64,000 nucleotides of DNA from Spirochaetaceae bacterium (GTDB lineage: Bacteria; Spirochaetota; Spirochaetia; SZUA-6; DRHE01): assembly GCA_020353535.1 (NCBI GenBank), contig CP070696.1, positions 2,379,407 to 2,443,406 of the forward strand, given 5' to 3'. Shown here in pieces: positions 44,735-53,669 of the stretch. The position numbers were made by a program, and so were the translations under genes. The notes beneath the pieces were generated by a model. It saw only the letters and a list, made by a program, of their open reading frames with translations. It did not search any database and was not told the origin of the DNA. The stretch's first letter is position 1; every line of letters begins with the position of its first letter.

Positions 44735-45729
44735 TACCATCCAGGACAACGCACGGTGAAGGTGAGCGATCTGCCAGAACAGTGGTTCGCCTTCTTAAAG
44801 CGAGACGTCTGTTCAGGAGTCAACCGTTTATCATACTTCTAGTCATTATCTTCCTATCAATCGTGATTCCTTTCTTTAATCCGGTATTTCTGACCATTCG
44901 TAACTTTCAAACGGTTCTGCAGCAAAGTTCTGTCACAGGAATCGCTTCCCTATGTATGGTTCTGCTTATGGTTTCCGGCGGTCTTGATTTTTCGATCGGC
45001 TCGGTCATAAGCCTGACCTGCGTCATCGTCGCAAAACTGGTTGAGCGGGAAATGTCGACGGTGACTGCTGTGTTGATTGGATTGAGTGTGGCGACCGCCT
45101 GTGGCGCCGTCAATGGACTGATTATTGCCAAGTCGAAATGTCCGCCGATCATCATTACGCTGGGCATGCTGTACGTGTATTACGGGATTGCCCTGAATAT
45201 CGCCCAGGGTAGATTTCTCAACTTGTTCGGCAGGTTTGAGTTGTTGGGCAGCTCGACAGTTTTGTTCGTTCCTTTTCCCATTGTTGTCTGGATCGTCATG
45301 GTAGTACTGTTGATCGTCCTCCTCAGATACACGAAGTTTGGTCGCCGACTGTATGCCATGGGTAGCAATGAGGAAGCCGCTTTTTTAGCGGGGATCAGTG
45401 TCGATCTGAACAAGGTTATTGCCTATACCCTGAACGGTTTGATTGCCGGGATCGCCGCGGTGGTGCTTATTTCGCGTCTGGGTTCGGTAATAGCGAATGT
45501 TGGTGCGGATTACGCCCTGCGGGCTTTGTCCGCCGCGGTAATCGGCGGCGTCTCGTTTGAAGGGGGCAGAGGTACCGTAATCGGTGCTGTACTGGGCGTG
45601 ATATTGCTCGGTATTGTTTACAACGCAATGAACATTCTAGGTATCACTGCTTATTTTCAGAATATCGTCTTAGGAATCATCGTCGTTTCAGCAGTTGTAT
45701 TTAGTAATTTGGGCAAGCTGAAACGTTGA
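44731..45729 (+). CDS. CUT2 ABC transporter permease (RbsC-like)
   Basis: This 332-residue membrane protein has about eight to ten spans. Family marks are the early LLMVSGGLDFSIGSVISL, then TLGMLYVYYGIAL, FGRRLYAMGSNEEAAFLAGI (the EAA-like coupling loop) and AVIGGVSFEGGRGTVIGAVLG. It is translationally coupled to the ATPase (ATGA). The PIG-L gene follows 16 bases later. Confidence 0.94.
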   Translation: MIPSRTTHGEGERSARTVVRLLKARRLFRSQPFIILLVIIFLSIVIPFFNPVFLTIRNFQTVLQQSSVTGIASLCMVLLMVSGGLDFSIGSVISLTCVIVAKLVEREMSTVTAVLIGLSVATACGAVNGLIIAKSKCPPIIITLGMLYVYYGIALNIAQGRFLNLFGRFELLGSSTVLFVPFPIVVWIVMVVLLIVLLRYTKFGRRLYAMGSNEEAAFLAGISVDLNKVIAYTLNGLIAGIAAVVLISRLGSVIANVGADYALRALSAAVIGGVSFEGGRGTVIGAVLGVILLGIVYNAMNILGITAYFQNIVLGIIVVSAVVFSNLGKLKR

Positions 45730-45745
45730 AAATGGAGGTTATGGT

Positions 45746-46459
45746 ATGAACGGCAGGCTTACGGTAATGGCCATAGGACCGCATCCGGATGATCTGGAAG
45801 TTCTTTGCGGTGGAACCCTGGCTCTGTATTCGAAGGGCGGGCACAAGGTATTCATGTACTACGTCACCGACGGAACCAAAGGGGGTTTGAGCAAGCCCAA
45901 GGAAGTCATTAAAGCGGAGAGGGCAGAGGAGGCTAAAAACTCGGCGGCCCTCATCGATGCCGTTTCCTTTGGCGGCGATTTCGTAGATGGAGAGGTGGTA
46001 GCCGACATGGAGAGCCGCTTGGTGGTAATCGACGCCATCCGGCGCTGCAGCCCCGAGGTGATAATCGCTCCTCACCCGAACGACTACCACACCGATCATG
46101 TGAACGTCAGCAAATTGGTCTTCGAGGCGATCTATCATGCGGCCATACCGCATACCGTGACCAAACATCCCCCTTTGAAGGTGCTTCCCATCCTGTACTA
46201 CATGGACACCGTTACGGGGATCGGCTTTGTTCCGGAGCAATTCGTGGACATCACGGAGGTGATCGAGGTGAAGAAGAATATGATGAGAGCCCATGCCACT
46301 CAGATAGATTTCGTCAAGGAGCATCACGGTGTGGATTTCATAGACCTGATCGAAATAAGCGGAAGGTTCAGGGGCTACCAATGCGGCGTTCGTTATGCTG
46401 AAGGATTTGTGCTCAGCCAGGGATGGAACCGGGTACCCACCTCCAGGCTGTTACCCTAA
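45746..46459 (+). CDS. PIG-L/LmbE-family zinc deacetylase
   Basis: This 237-residue cytosolic enzyme has the zinc motifs GPHPDDLE (residues 11-18) and PHPNDYHTDHVNV (HxxDH type). Members remove an acetyl group from N-acetyl-glucosamine conjugates or related sugars. GGAGG lies seven bases before the ATG. It is inside the CUT2 operon, which suggests the imported sugar carries an N-acyl group. 13 bases separate it from the dehydrogenase. Confidence 0.9.
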   Translation: MNGRLTVMAIGPHPDDLEVLCGGTLALYSKGGHKVFMYYVTDGTKGGLSKPKEVIKAERAEEAKNSAALIDAVSFGGDFVDGEVVADMESRLVVIDAIRRCSPEVIIAPHPNDYHTDHVNVSKLVFEAIYHAAIPHTVTKHPPLKVLPILYYMDTVTGIGFVPEQFVDITEVIEVKKNMMRAHATQIDFVKEHHGVDFIDLIEISGRFRGYQCGVRYAEGFVLSQGWNRVPTSRLLP

Positions 46460-46472
46460 AAGGAGGCAAGCC

Positions 46473-47543
46473 ATGAAGACGATGAAGGTTGCCGTTTTGG
46501 AGAAACCCAAACGTATGGTGATCGAGGAACGACCGATTCCGGAACCGGGGCCTGGCTGGGTTCGTCTGAAGAACAAAGCCAGCGGCATCTGTGGGAGCGA
46601 CATGCACATCTACACTGGAAACCACCCTTGGCTGCAACCCGGGCATCCCATGGAAAAATTCGTGTTGGGAAATGTTTACGGGCATGAAATCGCCGGCTTG
46701 GTGGATGCCCTTGGTGGCGGGGTGGAGGGAATCGGCATAGGGGATCGGGCCGCTGTGAACGCCATAGTGCCCTGTCACCGCTGCGAGTTCTGCAGGGTGG
46801 GTCTGTTCCAGTTGTGCCGAAATCTCGAGCACTACGGCTTTCATTATCCGGGGGGATTCGCCGAGTACACCCTGGTACCTGCGACAAACATCTTGAAGCT
46901 TCCGCAGCAGCTGTCCTTTGAGGAGGCGGCCATCCTCGATGTGCTGGTCGTCGGGGTCCACGCCGTCCAACTGGCCGAGATCTCCATGGCGGATCGCGTA
47001 GCAATTCTGGGAGCGGGCCCCATCGGTTTGGCCATGGCAGCGGCTGTGAAAAGATCCGGCGCCAGGGAAATTTTCATAACCGCCAAGCATCCCATTCAGA
47101 AAGAGCTCGCCCGCAGCATCGGGGTGGATCACGTTCTGGAGACCAGCAGCGATGCAGTGTTGAAGACCGTAGCCAAGTATACGGGTGATCTGGGTGTGGA
47201 TTGCGTTTTGGAAAGTGTCGGCTACAAGTCGAATACCATGGAGCTGGCCCTGCAGTTGGTGCGCAGGGGAGGGCGGATCATATTCACCGGTGTGTTCGAA
47301 GAAGACATCAGCCTGAATATGGGCACGGTACTGATAAAAGAGGCGACGATCAGGGCTTCACATGCCTTCGGCATGTGGAATCTGGTACATGAGCTGGAGC
47401 TGGCCGTGGAGATGATGGTGAAGGGACAATTTCCCGCCAAGCAGATGATTACCCACAGCTTCCCGTTGGAAAAGATTAATGAAGCGTTCGCCCAGAAGCT
47501 AGAGGAAAACAAGAAGACCGTGAAGGTGGAAATCGTGTTTTGA
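46473..47543 (+). CDS. Zinc-dependent medium-chain alcohol/polyol dehydrogenase
   Basis: This 356-residue NAD(P)-dependent enzyme has catalytic zinc ligands in SGICGSDMHIYTG and YGHEIAG. The structural zinc loop is CHRCEFCRVGLFQLC and the Rossmann motif is AILGAGPIGLAMA. It belongs to the sorbitol/threonine/galactitol dehydrogenase group. AAAGGAGG precedes ATG 46473. The stop shares bases with the next start (TGATG). Confidence 0.93.
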   Translation: MKTMKVAVLEKPKRMVIEERPIPEPGPGWVRLKNKASGICGSDMHIYTGNHPWLQPGHPMEKFVLGNVYGHEIAGLVDALGGGVEGIGIGDRAAVNAIVPCHRCEFCRVGLFQLCRNLEHYGFHYPGGFAEYTLVPATNILKLPQQLSFEEAAILDVLVVGVHAVQLAEISMADRVAILGAGPIGLAMAAAVKRSGAREIFITAKHPIQKELARSIGVDHVLETSSDAVLKTVAKYTGDLGVDCVLESVGYKSNTMELALQLVRRGGRIIFTGVFEEDISLNMGTVLIKEATIRASHAFGMWNLVHELELAVEMMVKGQFPAKQMITHSFPLEKINEAFAQKLEENKKTVKVEIVF

Positions 47544-48604
47544 TGCCGCTGATCGATGGATTTGTCCATCTCGACGGGATCGATGATCCGGTGGACAGGC
47601 TGCAGGCGCGGCTGGTCGAAGCCGGTGTTACCCAGTGGGCTTTTTTGGGCAGCAACTTCTGTGCGCAGCTGGGTATGCGATCCCAAAACCCGCTCGGTTT
47701 TCTATTGAAGTATAGAAATCCAGACACCGTTTATGTCTTTGCCTGCTCGGACTACTACCTCCGGGAAGGCTTGCTGCCGGTGCCGCAGCAACCGGATAAG
47801 GCGGAACCGTCGATGAAGGAGCTGGTTGAGCTTTACCATGAAATCGGAGTCGATGGTTGGAAATCGGTGATGGGTAAGCCGGAACGGTATGCCCTGCCCC
47901 TCAACGATCCGAAGCTGACAGATTTCTATGCAAAGCTGCAGGAACTTGGTTTGCCTCTTTTTTTTCATGTTGGGGATCCGCCGGAGTTTTGGGACGAGAA
48001 GCGGATACCTGAATGGGCTCTGAGGGAATGGGTATACAATGAAAGCCACCCGTCCCTGGAACATCTGCGCAGGGAAGCCTTGGATGTTCTGAGTAAGTTT
48101 CCATCGCTCAAGGTGGTTTTCGCCCACTTCTTCTTCCTGGGCTATGAATTGGATTGGGCGGGAGAGTTGCTGCGAACACACGGGAACATGTATCTGGATC
48201 TCACCCCCGGAATCGAGATGTACTTCGGTTTCACCGCGGCCGCTCGAGGGGCGAGGAACTTCTTTCTCGAGTTCGCCGACCGTATTCTGGTCGGTTCCTA
48301 TGGCAGTGTTCACAGGGATCCCTTGCCCATCCTCTCCATGATCCGCCGCTTTCTGGAAACAGGTGACGAATTCGATCCCCCCCACGGCACTCCGTACTTG
48401 TGGCCGGATTCCCGGGCGCCGATGAGAGGAATCGAGCTGCCCCCCGATGTGCTGGAGAAAATATACACAGGGAATTTCGAAAGGATAGTCGGGGATAGGC
48501 CGAGGGCGTTAAATCAAGCCGCTGCCCGAGCCGAGCTGGTTCGCCTTTCCAGGATAAGGAACGCCGATCCCCTGCCGAGTCAGGTCCTCGAAAGGTGGGA
48601 TTGA
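47543..48604 (+). CDS. Amidohydrolase-2 family protein
   Basis: This 353-residue TIM-barrel protein begins MPLIDGFVHLDGIDD (the usual first metal motif HxH is reduced to one His). Later metal or active-site regions are LFFHVGDPPEFW, VVFAHFFFLGYEL and GNMYLDLTPG, close to PF04909 lactonases/decarboxylases. The last part, ILVGSYGSVHRDP, corresponds to the usual GSDxP Asp position, here without the Asp. It is the last gene of the CUT2 operon; it may open a lactone made by the dehydrogenase. The variant metal site makes this uncertain. Confidence 0.75.
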   Translation: MPLIDGFVHLDGIDDPVDRLQARLVEAGVTQWAFLGSNFCAQLGMRSQNPLGFLLKYRNPDTVYVFACSDYYLREGLLPVPQQPDKAEPSMKELVELYHEIGVDGWKSVMGKPERYALPLNDPKLTDFYAKLQELGLPLFFHVGDPPEFWDEKRIPEWALREWVYNESHPSLEHLRREALDVLSKFPSLKVVFAHFFFLGYELDWAGELLRTHGNMYLDLTPGIEMYFGFTAAARGARNFFLEFADRILVGSYGSVHRDPLPILSMIRRFLETGDEFDPPHGTPYLWPDSRAPMRGIELPPDVLEKIYTGNFERIVGDRPRALNQAAARAELVRLSRIRNADPLPSQVLERWD

Positions 48605-48622
48605 GCATCGAGGCCACATACC

Positions 48623-51115
48623 CTACCTACGCTTTCCGGTACGCAGGGTGTGCTGCAGATTCAGGAGCAGGCTGCTGCCCTTGATCATGGCCAGGATGAA
48701 GCAGCTATGCTTGAGACCGAGGATCGGCAGTAGCAGTACGCCTCCAATCAATCCACCGAGGTAGCCACCGAGCAGATCCGAAGCATAGAGGAGGCCGGCG
48801 GTGTGGGTGACCGCGGCCAGCTGCTCTCCCTGCTGCGCATCGAAGGCGGCGCCGCGCTCTCTCTTCACCCGCCGAATCGATCGGGCTCGGGATGCCCCCT
48901 CCAGGTGCAGGCGGGTGGCCAGGGGAAACTGCAGTCCTGTCAGCGCTCCGGAGGTGAAGGACATCGAGAGAAACAGGGCATAGAGCAGCAGGTACACGAT
49001 TGGTTGTTCGAGGGAACGGGAGGGGATTATAAACACGAAGGGCAGCAGGATTGAGAAGCTCACCAGGCATAGTTCCGAGATCAGGAACGGAGTGGCTGGG
49101 CTTTTCATCCGCTCCAGACGTCGGGTGGCCAACAGGCTGTTCAGAGCCGCCCCGGCCATGAACACAGTGACCAGCAGACCGATCTGATAGTACAGATATC
49201 CGAACAGCGTTTGGAAGGTGAAGATAACGGCCAAGTCGAAGACCATGCCGCAGAAGCCGGTGGTGGCGATGGCGTAGGGAAGCGGCGTCCCGCGGTTTGC
49301 GGGCCGGAGGGTATACACGACGAGTATTACGAGTGTTGCCGCCGCGATCACCAGGGCAATTGTGTACAGACGGGCCTCTTCGAACCAGCTGAAGATCCCT
49401 TTGAGGTAGGGCGAGAACAGGGCGTTCCAGTAAGACAGGCTGTAGAACACGGCCAAGGGTCGAAAATCAGAGTTGATGCGCCGCGGCAGGGATTTCACGG
49501 CTCGCTCGTAGCTTTCCAGCCACTGCGGCTGCAGCCGGTACTCGATGTAGGGAGGGCGCACCAAACTCGTACGTACCCTCCGCGCCGCGAGGCGCCGGGC
49601 CATTTCCGCGCTGTCCACCCGCATCAGTTCGGGAGAATCGCCGGCAATGTACAGATTTTCATCCCCCGGTACAACACGCACCCTGGCAAACACACGCTCA
49701 AGGGTATGGAGGAGAGATCCGTTGAGCTTGCGTAGTTCCTCCCCCAGGTAGGTTTGAGATCCGGGCAGGGAGAGGGCGATCATCCCCTGCGGGCGCATCT
49801 TCTCCTTGGCGGTGGTGAAGAACTCCCGCGAGTAAAGCCGGTTGGTCTGCAGCTCCTGGGGATAGCCGAGCCCGATGAGCACCAGATCGAAGCGCTTCTC
49901 GGTGCGGGTGAGGAACAATCGCCCGTCGGTGTAATGGATCTGTACGCGTTGATCGGAGAGTTCCCGCTCCGTCAGCGGGGAGCCGTGTCGCTCGATGAGT
50001 GTGAGCAGCAGCGGGTCGAGCTCCACGTAGTCGATGCTCCGGACAGGATGTTTCAGCACCTCCCGGATCATACCCCCGGCTCCACCGCCAACGATCAGTA
50101 CCGTTTCGGGTTGGGGATGCAGAAGCATGGGGAAATGGACAAAATCCTCGATGGCGGCGATATCCGGCACCGGAACGGTCACCGCCGGCACTCCGTCAGT
50201 AAAAAAAGTGGTCTGGCCCTCCTTGCCGGTGACCGTGATGTTTCCGTAGATCGAGTTCTCGCTGTGGAGCAGATCCAAGCCCTTCCACTGGGTGCGGATA
50301 GAGGAAAGATGAATCCGGTCCGTCAGGGGCGAGAACAGCAGCAGTGCGTAGGCGACGGTGAGGAAGAGGCAGAAGCCCCTCAGCGCCCAGGCTGGCCAAT
50401 CACCCTGCGGAGCTCTGTTCAACTGCTCTGGAGGCTGCTGCGGATGCGGCCACAGCAGGATCAGTGATATCAGGGTATTGATCAGGGATATGCCGAGGGT
50501 GATGGTGAAGGAATGGAGCCGCTGGATGAGAAGGAAGGTGAGCAGAAGGCCACCGAGGATCGAACCGAGGGTTTCGAGCACGTACACCCAGCCAATCGAG
50601 GATGCCGGGGAGGTGCCACTGTCCCGCACCCCGGAGCGGTACAGTCGCGAACCGAAGGTAAACAGCGCACCGTGCGGAATGGCGACCGGAAGCAGGATCA
50701 GGAATGAGGCGGTGAGGATCGGGATGAAGCCGACCGCCTCCCCCGGCGCGAGCAGAACGATCGTTTTAAAGACCCGGGCAAGATAGATTGCTGCAGGAAG
50801 GGCGAGGGAGAACAACAGTTGGGTGATAAGGAACGGCCGAAACGCCTGTAGTCGCCTGCAGACGGCTCTGCCGACCAGATACGATCCCGTGGCCTCCAGG
50901 ATCAGCCAGTTGGCCAGAATGATGCCCAGCACCAGCTCGTTGCCCAGAAACGATACCATGAGCTCCCGTAGCAGGATGATCTGGGCAACGATCCCGCTTG
51001 CCCCCATGATGAGCAGAGACACTCGGAAGGGAACCGGCTGGAAGGCGGTTGGCCGTGGTGGTGCCGAAGCTTCACTTCCTGTAGTAGTTCCAGAGGGTAA
51101 GGGACTTTTTGTCAA
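48623..51115 (-). CDS. Multi-pass membrane protein fused to a spermidine-synthase-like domain
   Basis: This 830-residue protein has three parts. Residues ~30-265 hold about seven membrane helices. Residues ~290-520 form an aminopropyltransferase-like Rossmann domain: TVLIVGGGAGGMIREVLKH (SAM/decarboxySAM loop), SIDYVELDPLLLTL and IHYTDGRLFLTR. Residues ~570-825 hold seven or so more helices. The polyamine-synthase gatekeeper motifs are not clear, so the substrate may not be putrescine. The start is TTG 51115 or a downstream codon; it overlaps the radical SAM gene by 44 bases, showing co-transcription. Confidence 0.85.
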   Translation of the reverse strand: MTKSPLPSGTTTGSEASAPPRPTAFQPVPFRVSLLIMGASGIVAQIILLRELMVSFLGNELVLGIILANWLILEATGSYLVGRAVCRRLQAFRPFLITQLLFSLALPAAIYLARVFKTIVLLAPGEAVGFIPILTASFLILLPVAIPHGALFTFGSRLYRSGVRDSGTSPASSIGWVYVLETLGSILGGLLLTFLLIQRLHSFTITLGISLINTLISLILLWPHPQQPPEQLNRAPQGDWPAWALRGFCLFLTVAYALLLFSPLTDRIHLSSIRTQWKGLDLLHSENSIYGNITVTGKEGQTTFFTDGVPAVTVPVPDIAAIEDFVHFPMLLHPQPETVLIVGGGAGGMIREVLKHPVRSIDYVELDPLLLTLIERHGSPLTERELSDQRVQIHYTDGRLFLTRTEKRFDLVLIGLGYPQELQTNRLYSREFFTTAKEKMRPQGMIALSLPGSQTYLGEELRKLNGSLLHTLERVFARVRVVPGDENLYIAGDSPELMRVDSAEMARRLAARRVRTSLVRPPYIEYRLQPQWLESYERAVKSLPRRINSDFRPLAVFYSLSYWNALFSPYLKGIFSWFEEARLYTIALVIAAATLVILVVYTLRPANRGTPLPYAIATTGFCGMVFDLAVIFTFQTLFGYLYYQIGLLVTVFMAGAALNSLLATRRLERMKSPATPFLISELCLVSFSILLPFVFIIPSRSLEQPIVYLLLYALFLSMSFTSGALTGLQFPLATRLHLEGASRARSIRRVKRERGAAFDAQQGEQLAAVTHTAGLLYASDLLGGYLGGLIGGVLLLPILGLKHSCFILAMIKGSSLLLNLQHTLRTGKRR

Positions 51116-52130
51116 GATTGGTCAGTCCGTATTCTTGGGCCCATTCGATCGACTCGAGGAACTCCTCAACGGTGATTCCGCGGGCGATCTCCGCGTAGTT
51201 GTAGGCCTGGTAGTCCACGTGGTATTGAGCCATGATGTTCACGTAGGTGGATCGGCTCAAATTTTCTGCCACCCAGCGCACGAACTCACGGGTCCCAGCC
51301 ACCCGATTAGGCATCACCAGATGCCGGATGATCACTCCCTGCCGGGCAATTCCGTCACTGAGGACTTGAAGCTCCCCGACCTGACGATGCATTTCGGCGA
51401 TGGATGTTTTGGCCATCTGTGGATAGTCAGAGGCTCCCGAGGAGTACATGGCTGCCTTGTCGGGATCTGTGTATTTGAAATCGGGCAGATAGATGTCGAC
51501 GATCCCGTCCAGCAGTTTCACGATCTCTACGCGTTCATAGCCGCTGGTATTGTAGACCAGCGGAAGGCGAAGGCCTCTCTTCAGGGCGATCCGGGTTGCC
51601 TTGAGGATATTCGGCATGACGTGGGTCGGCGTGACCAGATTGATGTTGTGGCAGCCGATTTCCTGCAGCTTGATCATCAGCTCGGCCAGCTCCGCATCTT
51701 CCACCAGCCATCCCCGCCCCTCTTGGGAGATCGGCCAGTTCTGACAGAAGACACAACGGAGATTGCAGTTGGAAAAAAAGATCGTTCCTGAACCGCCGGT
51801 ACCGACCAAGGGGATCTCTTCGCCGAAGTGGGGGTGAGCGCTGTAGACCATCACCCGAGCCGGAGCGCGGCAGAATCCCCGCTCTCCGGCCAGGCGATTG
51901 ACCCCGCACTGGCGGGGACAGCAGCGGCAGTTCTCGAACAGAGCATGGGCTTGTTCGATACGGTCGGCCAGCTGACCCGCCTGTTCCAGCTCATCGTACG
52001 CCGGAGTCCACGCCGGAGTGCGGCCGCTGCTCTTGTCCTGAGCGAACAGGTGCAGCGGTGCCGAGGTGAGGAGCATGGATCCTCCCACAGCCAGAAACCC
52101 TCTTATAAACTCCCGCCGGGTCAGCTTCAT
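51072..52130 (-). CDS. Radical SAM protein with twin-arginine signal (PflX/AmrS-like)
   Basis: The product has 352 residues. The N-terminus MKLTRREFIRGFLAVGG with a hydrophobic stretch to LFAQ is a good Tat signal. An extra cysteine cluster ENCRCCPRQCGVNRL follows, then the radical SAM motif CNLRCVFC (C122, C126, C129). VYNTSGYERVEIVKLL and VDIYLPDFKY are conserved in PflX-type proteins, which resemble pyruvate formate-lyase activases. There is no C-terminal zinc ribbon. A Tat signal implies the Fe-S enzyme is folded and then exported, or the signal serves as a membrane anchor. It diverges from a second such enzyme. Confidence 0.88.
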   Translation of the reverse strand: MKLTRREFIRGFLAVGGSMLLTSAPLHLFAQDKSSGRTPAWTPAYDELEQAGQLADRIEQAHALFENCRCCPRQCGVNRLAGERGFCRAPARVMVYSAHPHFGEEIPLVGTGGSGTIFFSNCNLRCVFCQNWPISQEGRGWLVEDAELAELMIKLQEIGCHNINLVTPTHVMPNILKATRIALKRGLRLPLVYNTSGYERVEIVKLLDGIVDIYLPDFKYTDPDKAAMYSSGASDYPQMAKTSIAEMHRQVGELQVLSDGIARQGVIIRHLVMPNRVAGTREFVRWVAENLSRSTYVNIMAQYHVDYQAYNYAEIARGITVEEFLESIEWAQEYGLTNLDKKSLTLWNYYRK

Positions 52131-52448
52131 GACAATCGGCCGCCCTGTATGACCATGATAGCACAGCTTTGGTGTTTTGTTACAGCGCGCCGGCTTGTGT
52201 TCCTCACCCTCATACCCTCGGTTTAATAGTAAAATTTGATGTTTTAGTTCAAATTTTACCCGATATCTGAGGGTTTTCGCTCTACTAATCTCCGCATCGT
52301 ACCTTCGGCTGATCGCTACCGGTCCCCCTAGCGGCCCCCTCTGGCTGGCGGTGTGGCGATGACGCTATATGGCCGACACACCGCCCCTCGCCGGGCGCCC
52401 CTGGCCGGGCGCCTTGAATTGCAGCGGCAATGGGAATACTCTGATATT
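52131..52448. other. Divergent control region between two radical SAM genes
   Basis: No gene is seen. It has an AT-rich perfect palindrome at 52229-52259 and, nearer the plus gene, a GC-rich structured part: GGCGGTGTG (52347-52355) with CACACCGCC (52377-52385), then a repeated GGCCGGGCGCC block. No convincing -35/-10 pair was found. Confidence 0.55.
52229..52259. promoter_or_regulatory. Perfect palindrome with 11-base arms, candidate operator
   Basis: GTAAAATTTGA (52229-52239) and TCAAATTTTAC (52249-52259) are separated by nine bases. It lies midway between the divergent Tat/radical SAM genes, far from any gene end, so a regulator site is more likely than a terminator. Confidence 0.55.
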
Positions 52449-53660
52449 GTGAGCACGGATAGTTTGAGTTCGATGCCGGCAAGAGCAAGGACGCAGTCCA
52501 CAGATTTCTTCCATTCCGGCTTTCACTCGAGCGTAACCAGAAGGGAGTTCCTCAGGGCGTGTGCTACCGGCGTTTGTGCGTTCTCGCTTCTCTCCTCACT
52601 CGGATTCCCCCATTCGACGTACGCCCAGATCGTACAGCAGGGGCTGGTCAAGACCGCTCCGGCTCGTTGGTATACCCGATTGGAAAAAGGGGTTGTACAG
52701 TGCGGTTTGTGCCCGCGGCGATGCCGGGTTTCCAATGGTAAACGGGGCTACTGCGAGGTGCGGGAGAACCGGGAGGGGGAGTACCTCAGTCTGGTCTACG
52801 GCAATCCTGCGGCGATTCATCTGGACCCGATCGAGAAGAAACCCTTTTTCCACGTCCTTCCTGCAAGCGGATCCTTTTCCCTGGCCACCGCGGGGTGCAA
52901 TCTCCACTGCAAGTTCTGTCAGAACTGGGAGATCTCCCAGGCCAGGCCGGAGGAGATCTACAGCTACGAGGTTCCGCCGGACATGGTGGTGAGGCAGGCC
53001 CGGGCGATGGGAGCCCGTTCGGTAGCCTACACCTACACCGAACCAACTGTGTTCTATGAGTTCATGGTCGACACGGCCCGGCTGGTTGCCGAAGCGGGAC
53101 TTCTCAACGTGATGCACTCCAACGGCTTTATCAATCCGGCTCCCCTGGAGGAGCTGTGTCCACTGCTCGATGCGGCCAACATCGACCTCAAGGGCTTCAG
53201 CGAATCCTTCTATCGGGAGCTGTGCGAGGGCGAGCAGGCTCCGGTGCTCGAATCCTTGAAGATACTGAAGCGAAAGCGGGTGCACCTGGAGATCACGAAT
53301 CTGCTCATTCCCACCCGCAACGACGACATGGCAATGATCCGAGGGATGAGCCGCTGGATCAGGGTGGAGCTGGGTGCGGACACCCCGCTTCATCTCACAC
53401 GCTTTTATCCGTTGTACAAGCTTAAAAGCCTGCCCCCCACACCGGTTTACACACTCGTGCAGGCCCGGGCAGCGGCGCTCGCGGAGGGATTGCAGTACGT
53501 CTATATCGGAAACGTCCCCGGACATGAAGGGGCGAATACCTTCTGTCCGCATTGCGGTAGGATGATCATCCAACGGGCGGGTTTCATGGTGGTGGAAAAC
53601 AAGGTTCAAAGAGGCACCTGCGCATATTGCGGTGCGCCGATCGCGGGGATTTGGGAGTAA
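52449..53660 (+). CDS. amrS: AmmeMemoRadiSam-type radical SAM enzyme with twin-arginine signal
   Basis: This 403-residue protein has a long n-region and the Tat motif SSVTRREFLRACATG (arginines 31-32), with cleavage near TYAQ. Then come CGLCPRRCRV, the radical SAM cluster CNLHCKFC (C150, C154, C157), AYTYTEPTVFYEFM and NIDLKGFSESFYREL, all typical of AmmeMemoRadiSam radical SAM enzymes. It ends in a zinc ribbon, CPHC...CAYC. AMMECR1 and MEMO1 partner genes are not in the window. GTG 52449 is my chosen start; ATG 52473 is possible. Nine bases later the pseudo-receiver/PilZ gene begins. Confidence 0.85.
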   Translation: MSTDSLSSMPARARTQSTDFFHSGFHSSVTRREFLRACATGVCAFSLLSSLGFPHSTYAQIVQQGLVKTAPARWYTRLEKGVVQCGLCPRRCRVSNGKRGYCEVRENREGEYLSLVYGNPAAIHLDPIEKKPFFHVLPASGSFSLATAGCNLHCKFCQNWEISQARPEEIYSYEVPPDMVVRQARAMGARSVAYTYTEPTVFYEFMVDTARLVAEAGLLNVMHSNGFINPAPLEELCPLLDAANIDLKGFSESFYRELCEGEQAPVLESLKILKRKRVHLEITNLLIPTRNDDMAMIRGMSRWIRVELGADTPLHLTRFYPLYKLKSLPPTPVYTLVQARAAALAEGLQYVYIGNVPGHEGANTFCPHCGRMIIQRAGFMVVENKVQRGTCAYCGAPIAGIWE

Positions 53661-53669
53661 CGCTTTCCG

